DNA from: Sinorhizobium garamanticum
GTDB taxonomy: Bacteria; Pseudomonadota; Alphaproteobacteria; Rhizobiales; Rhizobiaceae
Direction: 5' to 3'
Length of the DNA: 64,000 bases
Assembly: GCF_029892065.1 (NCBI RefSeq)
Contig: NZ_CP120374.1
Span: forward strand, 1,860,001-1,924,000
The notes under the pieces are model-generated. The model had not been told where the DNA came from and made no database searches. It worked only from the letters and a program-made list of their open reading frames with translations. The position numbers were made by a program, and so were the translations under genes. Below, piece by piece: positions 1-8,349 of the stretch (position 1 is the first letter of the stretch; each line of letters begins with the position of its first letter).

Positions 1-80
1 GTCGAACCTGACAAGAAGTTCTGGTGTGAGAACGTACCGCGTCCTGTCCGGCTGCATCGCAAAAGCAATTGCGGGGCGCG

Positions 81-1934
81 TCATGGAATTCGTCCTGGTG
101 CGTCCATTGCGCTCACGCTCTCGCCTTGCCTCGCGAGAACATGCAAGGCGTCAAGGTCTGGGGCGGCCGGCGGCCTCGTCCAATCACCTGAAACGGCGGA
201 GGCGTCGCGAACGGCCAACACGGCGCAGCGCAGGATGGTCTCGCCGGCGCGTATGGTGGCGCGCAGTTGTGGCACCAGCGTCTTTGCGGAGATCAGGTTG
301 GTATTTGGCGGAGCCTTCTGAGCCAGCCCTTCGCGCGCTACAGACGAGCCGAGATCGCAGATCCCGCTGAAATCCTCCGCGCCGATGGCATGGGCCGCGC
401 CGGGCGCCGAGAAAAGCGTGTCGGCCTCGAAGTCTCGTCTGGCGATGGCGAAGCCGCCTTCGGCTGTCTCGAGCTCTCTCGGCGTCGTGACCCGATGCAC
501 CCGCACATGCCACGGCGCCGACGGCAGCAGCCAGGTTTCGACGACGACGTCCGGCCAAGGCGACCATTTCGAATAGAGCACATTACCGGCAAGCCGCGCT
601 ACTTCATTCGCCTCTCGCACCCGGTAGTGAATGCCGTCGTCGCTGAAGGCCAGCATGGAATCGAAGGCGCCGCCGGCAAAAGCCCGTTCGTCGCTCTCGA
701 CGCTGAAGCCGTAGCGCGTCGAATAGGCGAATTTCGCATATTTCTCCGAACCGAACCGCATCTGCCGGTTTTCCTGGCCGGAGGAAAGCGCGATCACGTC
801 GCCCTTGCAAGGCATCATCACCATGCCCGGATGGCGAAGGGGGACCGTCTCGTCGAGCGGCGCCGGAGGCGTTTCCGGGCTTGTCCAGAACGGGTGGTCT
901 TCGCCGATCGCAAGCGGCAGGAAAGCCTTGAACGCCCAATAGGGCGAGCCCGCCGAATTGTAGTTTTCCGACATCAGGAGGTTCGGATAGCCGTAGCCGA
1001 TCGACAGCACGCCGTCCCGGTGGGTCATCGGCTTGTCCGCCCACCATCTGAGGTGGCGAAGGCAAAGGCCCTTGATCTCGCCCCAGGGCAGCGCCTCCAG
1101 ATCGGCAAAGGCGAGCGCCGACCAGAAGCCCGCACAGGCGAAACGGTAGGTGAGGCTGCGGCCGAAGGGGAGGGTCGCGCCGTCCTGCCCGAACCAGTGA
1201 CGAAAATCCTGCGCAAAGGCGAGGGCTCGCTCGCGGTAGCGCCTGGCATAATCATCATCGACGAGCCGCGAATAGATCAGGCCGTAGAAGTGCATGGCAA
1301 AGGGGATGTAGTGGTCGATGCGCCGTACATTGCCATCGCGATACCAGCCATCCGCAATATAGAAGCCTTCGAGTTCGGTCAGATACTGCTTGGTGAGGCT
1401 GCGGTCGTATTCAATACCCAGACGATCCAGAGCGATGTCGACGAATATGCGGAAGAACTTCCAGTTATTGTCAGCATAGTCGAACTGCCGGGCGTGGATG
1501 AGATAGGCGACGAGGTTGTCTTTCGCCCGAGGAGATAGCGGATCCCACAGCTTTTCCGGCACCAGGGCAAGCGCGAAGCCCAACGCGGCGAGCTCGACCA
1601 TGCGCTGGTCACGACCGTTGACGCTGCCCCAGAACTCCGGATGGTTCGGGTCGGTGCCATTGGCGATACCCTCTGCATAACGGTCCCAATGGGCGAACTG
1701 ACCGCCGCCGGCGCTGAAAGGTGCGAGGCCCCAAAGCGGCCTTGCAAAACCTTCGAGGTCAGCCGCGGCGCGATCGAAGTGACCAGCGGCGGCGTCGAGG
1801 CGAACGCGGGCGTTTCCTCTGGAGAAGTATGGCAGCAGCGGATTGAAGAGGTCGACCAGGGCGCGCCGCATGTCACTGCGCGTTGCCAGTGGATTGGAGC
1901 CAAGCGGATTGGCGGTGGCGGGATCATAGGTCAT
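81..1934 (-). CDS. DUF2264 family protein
   Basis: The 617-residue product matches the DUF2264 family as I know it: an (alpha/alpha)-barrel-like protein distantly related to heparinase II/III-type polysaccharide enzymes. Aromatic-rich stretches such as FWGSVNGRDQRM and DYADNNWKFFRIFVD are typical. I see no signal peptide, so it is probably cytoplasmic. The start at 1934 is chosen because its ATG overlaps the TGA of the upstream LacI gene (ATGA), which indicates translational coupling; the open frame extends 59 codons further but that stretch lies inside the LacI gene. The neighbours (LacI repressor, sugar-binding protein, uronate dehydrogenase) suggest a role in handling an oligosaccharide or sugar acid. 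The enzymatic activity is unknown; no catalytic residue can be asserted. Confidence 0.85.
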   Translation of the reverse strand: MTYDPATANPLGSNPLATRSDMRRALVDLFNPLLPYFSRGNARVRLDAAAGHFDRAAADLEGFARPLWGLAPFSAGGGQFAHWDRYAEGIANGTDPNHPEFWGSVNGRDQRMVELAALGFALALVPEKLWDPLSPRAKDNLVAYLIHARQFDYADNNWKFFRIFVDIALDRLGIEYDRSLTKQYLTELEGFYIADGWYRDGNVRRIDHYIPFAMHFYGLIYSRLVDDDYARRYRERALAFAQDFRHWFGQDGATLPFGRSLTYRFACAGFWSALAFADLEALPWGEIKGLCLRHLRWWADKPMTHRDGVLSIGYGYPNLLMSENYNSAGSPYWAFKAFLPLAIGEDHPFWTSPETPPAPLDETVPLRHPGMVMMPCKGDVIALSSGQENRQMRFGSEKYAKFAYSTRYGFSVESDERAFAGGAFDSMLAFSDDGIHYRVREANEVARLAGNVLYSKWSPWPDVVVETWLLPSAPWHVRVHRVTTPRELETAEGGFAIARRDFEADTLFSAPGAAHAIGAEDFSGICDLGSSVAREGLAQKAPPNTNLISAKTLVPQLRATIRAGETILRCAVLAVRDASAVSGDWTRPPAAPDLDALHVLARQGESVSAMDAPGRIP

Positions 1935-2956
1935 GAGCGCTGTCCTTTGTCTAGTGTGCCGCCATGTACCGGGATGACCGCGTGGGACACGTGCCGAGCG
2001 GGGGCTTCCGGATGACGGAAGCGGAAGTGCATCATGCCGACCGCCTCGCGGCCGAGGGCCACGCGATCGACGCGCATCGTCGCCAGACGTGGGCTGGCCA
2101 TCTCGGCGCAAGGCAGGTCGTCGAAGCCGACGATGGCAAAATCCTTGGGCATCTTAAGGCCGAGTTCGGTCACCGCTTCGAGCACGCCTACGGCGACAAA
2201 GTCGTTCATGCAGAAGGCGGCCGAGAAACCGGGATCCTCCTTGAGTGCGGCGAGTGTCGCCGCATGTGCCTCGACGCTCGCATTGGTCTCGAACGGCAAG
2301 CGGATGACACGCGCCTCGCCTCCAGCCGAAGCGACGGCCGTTTCGAAACCGCATATGCGCTCGCGGATTGTGTGGCGATGCGACCCGGTCAGGTGGAGGA
2401 TGCGGCGGTGGCCGGCGTCGATAAGCCGCTGCGCCGCTGCATAGGCGCCGAAGAAGTTCGACGGCGAGACACCGTCGAAGCGCAATCGAGGGTCGGTGCC
2501 GTTGACGAGTATTACGGGCGTGCGGCTTTCCATCAGCCACGCGCTGAGCGCCTCACCGGGGTCGATGCCGACCAGGAACAGCCCTTGCGCGCCGACGGAT
2601 TCCATCAGATCCCGGACAGTCTCGGGTGTCGCCTTCGCCTCGCTGACGAGGCGGATGTCAAAGGGAATGCCCTGCAGGGCAGCCTCTGAACGCAAGCCCT
2701 CGACAATACCCTCGTAGAAAATGCTCAACACTCCGGTGACGCCATTGCTCGCGATCAGTGCCAAGGTACCCGGGGTCATCCTCGGGCCGGCCTTCACGGG
2801 ATAGCCGAGGTCGCTCGCAACCTTGAGAATCTGTCGGCGGACGTCTTCGCTGATGCCAGGTTCGTTCGCGAGAACACGCGAGACGGTGGAAACTGAAACT
2901 CCGGCGCGGGTGGCGATGTCGGATTGGCGGAATCGTTTTGTGGGCGCGTCACTCAT
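1931..2956 (-). CDS. LacI family transcriptional regulator
   Basis: The product (341 residues from the preferred ATG at 2956) has a classic LacI helix-turn-helix at residues ~10-35 (DIATRAGVSVSTVSRVL) followed by a periplasmic-binding-protein-like effector domain (GLFLVGIDP, FVAVGVLEA, IVGFDDLPCAEM). The frame has another start 9 codons upstream at 2983, but that one falls inside a palindrome. The gene is divergent from the sugar-binding protein at 3104 and translationally coupled to the DUF2264 gene. The intervening region carries nested palindromes that are probable operators, so autoregulation plus control of the binding protein is likely. The ligand is unknown, presumably a sugar or sugar acid. 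Confidence 0.93.
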   Translation of the reverse strand: MSDAPTKRFRQSDIATRAGVSVSTVSRVLANEPGISEDVRRQILKVASDLGYPVKAGPRMTPGTLALIASNGVTGVLSIFYEGIVEGLRSEAALQGIPFDIRLVSEAKATPETVRDLMESVGAQGLFLVGIDPGEALSAWLMESRTPVILVNGTDPRLRFDGVSPSNFFGAYAAAQRLIDAGHRRILHLTGSHRHTIRERICGFETAVASAGGEARVIRLPFETNASVEAHAATLAALKEDPGFSAAFCMNDFVAVGVLEAVTELGLKMPKDFAIVGFDDLPCAEMASPRLATMRVDRVALGREAVGMMHFRFRHPEAPARHVSHAVIPVHGGTLDKGQRS

Positions 2957-2978
2957 ATCGCAAATGTTGCGCAAACAA

Positions 2979-3028
2979 TGCAAATTTGCAAGAAAAAAAC
3001 AATTTCTTGCAAAATCTAGATTTTTGCA
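2979..3028. promoter_or_regulatory. nested palindromes between lacI and the sugar-binding protein gene (probable LacI operators)
   Basis: Three overlapping symmetric elements lie here: TGCAAATTTGCA (2979-2990, perfect), TTTGCAAGAAA-N7-TTTCTTGCAAA (2985-3013, perfect 11-bp arms), and AAAATCTAGATTTT (3011-3024, perfect), the last extended outward by TGCA at 3025-3028. The repeated core is TTGCAAA. The position, directly upstream of both divergent genes, fits binding by the adjacent LacI protein; this is inference. Confidence 0.6.
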
Positions 3029-3103
3029 TAATGTTATTGCGGAACTTTGGTCCGCCGGACGCTGGAGGAGAGCGCGAGGCAGATAACAAGAGGGAGGACT
3101 CGC

Positions 3104-4390
3104 ATGCTAATCAATCGACGCACATTCATGCTCGGCGCGGCAGGCGCAACTGCTGGTGTTACGCTCGGCCCCAGTGGCCTTCGGCCGACCTTTGCGGCAG
3201 AAAACGTGAATCTGCGCGCCATGTGGTGGGGCTCCAACGATCGCTCGAAGCGAACATTAAGCGTTGCCAGGCTCTTCCAGGAGAAGAACCCCGACATCAC
3301 CGTTGTCGGCGAGAGCCTGAGCGGCGAAGGCTACTGGACGAAGCTCGCGACACAGATGGCCGGTCGCGCCATAGCCGACATCTTCCAGCTCGAGCCCAAT
3401 ACGATTTCGGATTACTCGAAGCGCGGCGCCTGCCTCGCTCTGGATCCGTTTGTCCCTTCGGTGCTGGATGTGAAAGGTTTCGGCGACGACGTGCTGAAGC
3501 TGACGACCGTGGATGGCAAACTCTGGGGTATTGGCCTCGGCCTCAACTCCTTTGCACTGTTTTACGATGCCGATGCTTTCGCAAAAGCAGGCGTCACCCC
3601 TCCCGGGCTTGACACCACCTGGTCGGAATACGCCGACATCGCGGTCGAGATGGCCAAGGCCACCGGCAAGGGCGGCGGGCCGTATGCAGCTCGCTACACC
3701 TATGTCTTCGATGCCTGGCTGAGGCAGCGCGGCAGCAGTCTTTTCAACGAAAGTGGACTGGGCTTCGGCGTCGAAGAGGCCAAGGAGTGGTATGCCTACT
3801 GGGAGGATCTGCGCAAGCGGGGCGGCACCGTGGGGGCCGACATCCAGACGCTCGACCAGAATACGATCGACACCAACTGCCTGGCGCTCGGCTATTCGGC
3901 GATCGGCATGGCCTATTCGAACCAGATGATCGGCTACCAGCTCATCATGAAGAGCAAGCTTGGCATCGGCATGCTGCCGCGGGGCGAGAAGGGCGGCCCC
4001 TCCGGCCACTATTATCGTCCTGCTCTGATCTGGAGTGTCGGCGCCACCACGGAGCATGGCGAAGAAGCCGCCAAGTTCATCAGTTTCTTCGTCAACGACG
4101 TCGAAGCCGGCAAGATCCTCGGGGTCGAACGCGGTGTGCCGATGTCGCCGAAGGTTCGCGAAGCAATACTGCCGCTGCTTAATCCGACGGAAGCCGAAAC
4201 GGTGAAATACATCAACGCGCTGAAGGACCAGGTCGGCAGCTATCCGCCGCCGGCTCCGCTCGGGGCGACGGAGTTCGACCATCGCGTATTTCGCCCGATT
4301 GCCGACGAGCTCGCTTTCGAGCGCATATCGGTCGCGGATGCTGCAACACGTCTCGTCGAAGAGGGGAAAGCGACCATCCGCGCCGGCTGA
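3104..4390 (+). CDS. ABC transporter sugar-binding protein (Tat signal, no permeases nearby)
   Basis: A 428-residue extracellular solute-binding protein of the family-1 (carbohydrate) type. The N-terminus MLINRRTFMLGAAGATAG is a twin-arginine signal peptide. The start at 3104 has a GGGAGG ribosome site about 6 bases upstream. It is clearly paralogous to the binding protein at 20048-21334: both share WWGS near the N-terminus, the segment after GVERGVP, and a proline-rich C-terminal stretch. Here, however, no permease or ATPase gene follows; a repeat and the convergent udh gene come next. It may serve a transporter encoded elsewhere, or share the one at 14985-20043. Probably controlled by the divergent LacI regulator. 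Confidence 0.9.
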   Translation: MLINRRTFMLGAAGATAGVTLGPSGLRPTFAAENVNLRAMWWGSNDRSKRTLSVARLFQEKNPDITVVGESLSGEGYWTKLATQMAGRAIADIFQLEPNTISDYSKRGACLALDPFVPSVLDVKGFGDDVLKLTTVDGKLWGIGLGLNSFALFYDADAFAKAGVTPPGLDTTWSEYADIAVEMAKATGKGGGPYAARYTYVFDAWLRQRGSSLFNESGLGFGVEEAKEWYAYWEDLRKRGGTVGADIQTLDQNTIDTNCLALGYSAIGMAYSNQMIGYQLIMKSKLGIGMLPRGEKGGPSGHYYRPALIWSVGATTEHGEEAAKFISFFVNDVEAGKILGVERGVPMSPKVREAILPLLNPTEAETVKYINALKDQVGSYPPPAPLGATEFDHRVFRPIADELAFERISVADAATRLVEEGKATIRAG

Positions 4391-4452
4391 ACGCCTGCTC
4401 ACTGGATCGTTGCGCTCACCGCGGGGGCACAGCTGCGAGTTGGGCGCCGTGG

Positions 4453-4643
4453 CACCCCCCTCTGCCCTGCCGGGCATCTCCCCCACAAGGGGGGCGATCG
4501 GTAAGCGGTGATGTCCCGCTCAACCAGTTGCGCGCCGCTCACGGTTGAGTTCGGCGTTCACGAGATCGCTGTCGGGCGCGGTTTTTGCTTCTAGCCGATC
4601 TCCCCCCTTGTGGGGGAGATGCCCGGGAGGGCACAGGGGGGTA
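4453..4643. repeat. composite palindromic intergenic element (copy 1)
   Basis: Two inverted ~45-bp GC-rich ends, one beginning CACCCCCCTCTGCCCTGCC (4453) and the other ending GCACAGGGGGGT (4642), enclose ~100 bp. Each end is itself palindromic (CTCCCCC...GGGGGAG). The same arrangement recurs at 8074-8253. This is a widespread type of rhizobial intergenic repeat and a non-autonomous (MITE-like) origin is possible. It fills most of the gap between the binding-protein gene and udh and could act as a bidirectional transcription barrier. Confidence 0.75.
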
Positions 4644-4666
4644 TTTACGCAGAGCCCGATCTGCCT

Positions 4667-5458
4667 CTAATCCCCGGGGCGGGCCTTGACCGTCGCAAGG
4701 CGACCGCCCTGGTACGCGCTGCCTTCCGCGGGTCCGGGCTCGCGCCGCTCGATTGCCTCGCGAAAAGGCTCGCTGCTGTCTATCGGTTGCCAACCGAGGA
4801 AATCGGCGTGCGCGTTCGACCACCACGCATCCCGGTTCTCCGAGGCGCCGTAGAGCACCAGATAACCGATGGCCGGAGCCTCGAGAAGCCTGCGCACCAG
4901 CGACAGGAAATCACGTGGGCTCAGCCAGGTGGAAAGCATGCGCTGGTTCTTCGGCTCGGGGAAGCAACTTCCTATTCTCAGACAAGCCGTCTCCAGGCCG
5001 TATTTGTCGAAGTAGAGCCGGGCAAGATCCTCGCCGAAGCACTTGCTGACGCCGTAAAGGCTGTCCGGCCGACGTGGCGACGTATGGTCGAGCATCTCGC
5101 CGATGCGGTGAAAGCCCGTCACATGGTTGGTGCTCGCGAAGACGATGCGCCGGACGCCCGCCTTTCGCGCCGCCTCATAGAGATTATAGGTGCCGACGAT
5201 GTTGGCCTGGAGCAGGGCGTCGAAATCGGCTTCAACGGCGATCGCGCCAAGATGCAGGATCGCGTCGCAGTCACGCACAAGATCATCGACGGCCTGCCGG
5301 TCGGCTAGGTCACACCGGACCACTTCCTCGCCCTCCTCGGCCGGGGCAAGATCGGTGATATCCGATAGGCGCAAGACCTTCGCGCAGCCTTTCAAACCCT
5401 GCCGGGCATTGCGGCCCAAGGCACCTCCCGCTCCCGTCACCAGCAGTCGCGTCGTCAT
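4667..5458 (-). CDS. udh: uronate dehydrogenase (NAD-dependent epimerase/dehydratase fold)
   Basis: A 263-residue extended-SDR protein resembling the Agrobacterium uronate dehydrogenase along its length (LRLSDITDL, HLGAIAVE, IVGTYNLYEAAR, YGVSKCFGE, RIGSCFPEP, RMLSTWLSPRDF). The NAD-binding motif is TGAGGALG (residues 8-15) and the catalytic pair is Tyr135/Lys139 in YGVSK. The family oxidises D-galacturonate and D-glucuronate to aldaro-lactones. The gene lies 14 bp downstream of the IlvD/Edd dehydratase in the same orientation, so the two form an operon for oxidative uronate or aldonate catabolism. The start at 5458 is the ATG giving the MTTRLLVTGAGG N-terminus. Confidence 0.9.
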   Translation of the reverse strand: MTTRLLVTGAGGALGRNARQGLKGCAKVLRLSDITDLAPAEEGEEVVRCDLADRQAVDDLVRDCDAILHLGAIAVEADFDALLQANIVGTYNLYEAARKAGVRRIVFASTNHVTGFHRIGEMLDHTSPRRPDSLYGVSKCFGEDLARLYFDKYGLETACLRIGSCFPEPKNQRMLSTWLSPRDFLSLVRRLLEAPAIGYLVLYGASENRDAWWSNAHADFLGWQPIDSSEPFREAIERREPGPAEGSAYQGGRLATVKARPGD

Positions 5459-5472
5459 CCGTCCCACCCGTG

Positions 5473-7197
5473 TCAATGGATTTCCGGTTCGGGCAGCTTA
5501 TGGGGCGATTGCAGGAAGGTGAAATCGCAGCCTTCGGGGGCCTGCTGGATATGCTCCGCATGCATCTTCAGAAAGCCTCGCGAATAATCGCGCTCCGGCG
5601 GTCGCCATCTCGAGAGCCGGCGCTCGATCTCCGCTGAGCTGACCTCCAGCGTGAGCGTCCGATTGGCGACGTCGAGGGCGATAACGTCGCCATTGCGCAC
5701 GGCCGCCAGCGGACCGCCGACGTAAGACTCCGGCGCGACGTGCAGAATGCAGGCGCCGTAGCTGGTGCCGCTCATGCGAGCGTCCGAAATGCGCACCATA
5801 TCGCGCACGCCCTGTTTCAGAAGCTTCTTCGGGATGGGCAGCATTCCCCATTCCGGCATGCCCGGTCCGCCGACGGGACCGGCGTTGCGCAGGATCAGGA
5901 CCGTGTCGGCGGTGACGTCGAGATCCTCGTCGTTCACCGCCTTCATCATCGCCTCGTAATCGTCGAAGACAAGCGCGGGCCCGCGATGCTTGAGAAGGGC
6001 AGGGTCGGCTGCGGCGGGCTTCATGACGCAGCCCTGGGGCGCGAGGTTTCCTTTCAGGATCGCCGTGCCGCCGCGCGCGGCAACGGGGTTATCGAGCGAT
6101 CGGATCACGTCCGGCAGATGAACTTCGATCTCGCGGATCGCCTCGCCGATGCTGCCGATCACGTTGCGCTCTTCGAGGTGCAGCAGCGGTTCCAACTGCT
6201 TCCACAACGCCGGCAGTCCGCCGGCGTAGTAAAAGTCCTCCATCAGGAATTCGCCCGTCGGGCGGATGTTACAGAGGACCGGGACCTTCTCCGACACGCG
6301 ATCGAAGTCGTCCAAGGTCAGCTTGACGCCGCATCGCCGCGCCATCGCTATCAGGTGAATCATCGCATTGGTCGAGCCGGCCATCGCCATATGCACCGTC
6401 AATGCGTTCTCAAACGCCTTGGCCGTCAGGATGTCCGAGGGCTTCAGGTCCTCGAAGACCATCTCGACGATGCGCGCGCCGGAGAGCGCGGCCATGCGCG
6501 AATGGCCGGCATCGGCGGCGGGAATGGCGGAGGCGCCGGGCAGTGAGAGACCCAGCGTGTCGGCAAGCGCCGTCATCGTGGAGGCCGTGCCCATGGTCAT
6601 GCAGGTGCCGAAGGAGCGGGCGATGCCGCGCTCCATGACGTTCCATTCCTGCTCGGTAATGCGCCCGGCCTCTTTTTCCGCCCAGTACTTCCAGACATCG
6701 GAGCCCGAACCCAGGGCCTGGCCGCGATAGTTGCCGCGCAGCATAGGTCCCGCCGGCACGAAGATAGTTGGAAGGTCGACCTGGATCGCGCCCATGATCG
6801 TCGCCGGCGTGGTCTTGTCGCAGCCGGCAAGCAGCACGACGCCGTCGACCGGATGCGACCGGATGAGTTCCTCCACTTCCATGGCGAGGAAGTTGCGGTA
6901 AAGCATCGTCGTCGGCTTCACGTAGGTTTCCGCCAGTGACATCGCCGGCAGTTCGATCGGGAAGCCGCCGGCCTGCCACACGCCGCGCTTCACCTCCTCG
7001 GCGCGGGTGCGCAGATGCGCGTGGCACGGATTGATGTCGCTCCAGGTGTTGATGATCGCAATGACCGGCTTGCCGGCGATTTCGGCATTGTCGTAGCCCA
7101 TCTGGTAAAGCCGGGACCTGTGGCCGAAGGAGCGCAGGTCCTTGACGCCGAACCAGCGAAAGCTTCGAAATTCCTCCGGTTTCTTGCGCCTGGTCAT
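5473..7197 (-). CDS. IlvD/Edd family sugar-acid dehydratase (L-arabonate dehydratase-like)
   Basis: A 574-residue [2Fe-2S] dehydratase. Cluster cysteines are visible at residues 58 (SDINPC), 126 (GCDKTTP) and 199 (GTCMTMG), almost the same numbering as I recall for the Rhizobium L-arabonate dehydratase. The catalytic-serine loop RISDARMSGT is present. This group removes water from aldonates (L-arabonate, D-fuconate, D-galactonate and similar) to give 2-keto-3-deoxy acids; the substrate here is not fixed by sequence alone. A near-perfect ribosome site (AAAGGAGGTGA) precedes the ATG at 7197. It is first gene of an operon with udh and is divergent from a FadR-type GntR regulator. Confidence 0.9.
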   Translation of the reverse strand: MTRRKKPEEFRSFRWFGVKDLRSFGHRSRLYQMGYDNAEIAGKPVIAIINTWSDINPCHAHLRTRAEEVKRGVWQAGGFPIELPAMSLAETYVKPTTMLYRNFLAMEVEELIRSHPVDGVVLLAGCDKTTPATIMGAIQVDLPTIFVPAGPMLRGNYRGQALGSGSDVWKYWAEKEAGRITEQEWNVMERGIARSFGTCMTMGTASTMTALADTLGLSLPGASAIPAADAGHSRMAALSGARIVEMVFEDLKPSDILTAKAFENALTVHMAMAGSTNAMIHLIAMARRCGVKLTLDDFDRVSEKVPVLCNIRPTGEFLMEDFYYAGGLPALWKQLEPLLHLEERNVIGSIGEAIREIEVHLPDVIRSLDNPVAARGGTAILKGNLAPQGCVMKPAAADPALLKHRGPALVFDDYEAMMKAVNDEDLDVTADTVLILRNAGPVGGPGMPEWGMLPIPKKLLKQGVRDMVRISDARMSGTSYGACILHVAPESYVGGPLAAVRNGDVIALDVANRTLTLEVSSAEIERRLSRWRPPERDYSRGFLKMHAEHIQQAPEGCDFTFLQSPHKLPEPEIH

Positions 7198-7274
7198 CGG
7201 TCACCTCCTTTGCATTCCCGGGCGGGTCGGTTAAGTTGCGCCTGTTCAGAAAAATGACAGGTGAAGGCGGACCC

Positions 7275-7997
7275 TTGAACGATGTGATGTTGAAACTGAA
7301 ACCGGCGCGGCGAGAGCGGCTCGCCGATGTTCTTTACGGCCAGATCCTCGAGCAGATCGCGAGCGGCCAGATGGCCGAGGGTGCGAAATTGCCGTCGGAA
7401 GCCCGGATCTGCCGCGACTTCCAGGTTTCCAGGCCGGTCGTTCGCGAGGCGCTGATGCGGCTGCAGGCGGACGGCCTCGTGGTTTCGCGGCAGGGTATCG
7501 GCACCTTCGTCAAGTCGCGCCCCTCCAACAAGCTGACAGATTTTGCGGCCTCGGCGGAGATCGCCAGCTACCTCAGGGCTTTCGAACCGCGATTGGCACT
7601 CGAAACCGAGTGTGCGGGACTGGCCGCGATGCGCCGCACCAAGGCCCAGCTCAACCAGATCGGCGAGGCGCTGGCGGCACTGGAGGGCGCCTTTGCCCGC
7701 GGCGAGACCGGTTGGGAGGAAGATTTCGCCTTCCATCTTGCCGTTGCCGCGGCCGCGGGCAACGAGCTTTTCCCGCGCCTCCTGGAAGAGCTTGGCGATA
7801 TTCTGCGCGGCTCGATGCGCATGGCGCTCAGCCTGACGCGGCAGGGCTCGGAGGACCGGCGGCGGCGCGTGCTCGAGGAGCACCGCAAGATATTCACCGC
7901 GATTTCCGGACAAAACCGCGAGCTCGCTCGCCTTTACATGCGCTATCACCTGACCGAATCGCGGGCCCGCATCACCGGATCCCACGGCGATCTCTAG
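7275..7997 (+). CDS. GntR family regulator, FadR subfamily (FCD domain)
   Basis: About 240 residues: winged-helix domain (LPSEARICRDFQVSRPVVREALMRL; GIGTFVKSR) then an all-helical FCD effector domain (EPRLALETECAGLAA, DFAFHLAVAAAAGN, EEHRKIFTAI). The open frame begins with an ATG at 7236, only 38 bp from the divergent dehydratase start. The TTG at 7275 has an AAGGCGGA ribosome-like site and gives a family-typical N-terminus just before LKPARRERLADVLYGQIL, so it is preferred; an ATG at 7287 is another option. An imperfectly conserved repeat CCTGT-N11-ACAGG at 7241-7261 may be its operator. It probably represses the dehydratase-udh operon in response to a sugar acid. Confidence 0.88.
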   Translation: MNDVMLKLKPARRERLADVLYGQILEQIASGQMAEGAKLPSEARICRDFQVSRPVVREALMRLQADGLVVSRQGIGTFVKSRPSNKLTDFAASAEIASYLRAFEPRLALETECAGLAAMRRTKAQLNQIGEALAALEGAFARGETGWEEDFAFHLAVAAAAGNELFPRLLEELGDILRGSMRMALSLTRQGSEDRRRRVLEEHRKIFTAISGQNRELARLYMRYHLTESRARITGSHGDL

Positions 7998-8073
7998 AGC
8001 GATACCCCGTGTGACCGGATCGTTCCGGCAATCGCCGGGTTTCGCGCGTCGCCTCTCCGAGTGGCGCCGGCCT

Positions 8074-8253
8074 GCACCCCCCTCTGCCCTGCCGGGCATC
8101 TCCCCCACATGGGGGGAGAACGGCAAGGTGCGGGCGCCCCATTCCCTCTCGTCGGCGGGGTCAACCTCGCAGCCTGAAGTGGCCGTGGTGGAATACCGTG
8201 CCTCCTTAATCTCCCCCCCTGTGGGGGAGATGCCCGGCAGGGCAGAGGGGGGT
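8074..8253. repeat. composite palindromic intergenic element (copy 2)
   Basis: The same arrangement as the element at 4453-4643: an end starting near CACCCCCCTCTGCCCTGCC and an inverted end finishing with GGGCAGAGGGGGGT, separated by ~95 bp whose sequence differs from copy 1. It occupies most of the 352-bp gap between the GntR gene and the convergent DHDPS-family gene. The two copies bracket the udh-dehydratase-GntR block. Confidence 0.75.
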
Positions 8254-8349
8254 ATCGACACCGGTGTCCCCGATTTTCGCCACTGCAGCCTGTTCGAATC
8301 CCGCTCCGGGGCCAGTCGCCGAAGAGCGCGGCGCCTTACCCGTACCATG

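Noticed and set aside
1..80. Possible gene at the left edge
   Set aside because: Only 80 bases downstream of the DUF2264 stop are visible; no frame, hairpin or motif can be assigned.
267..1538. Long plus-strand open frame
   Set aside because: It is an antisense shadow of the DUF2264 gene; GC-rich third positions keep opposite frames open. No family features.
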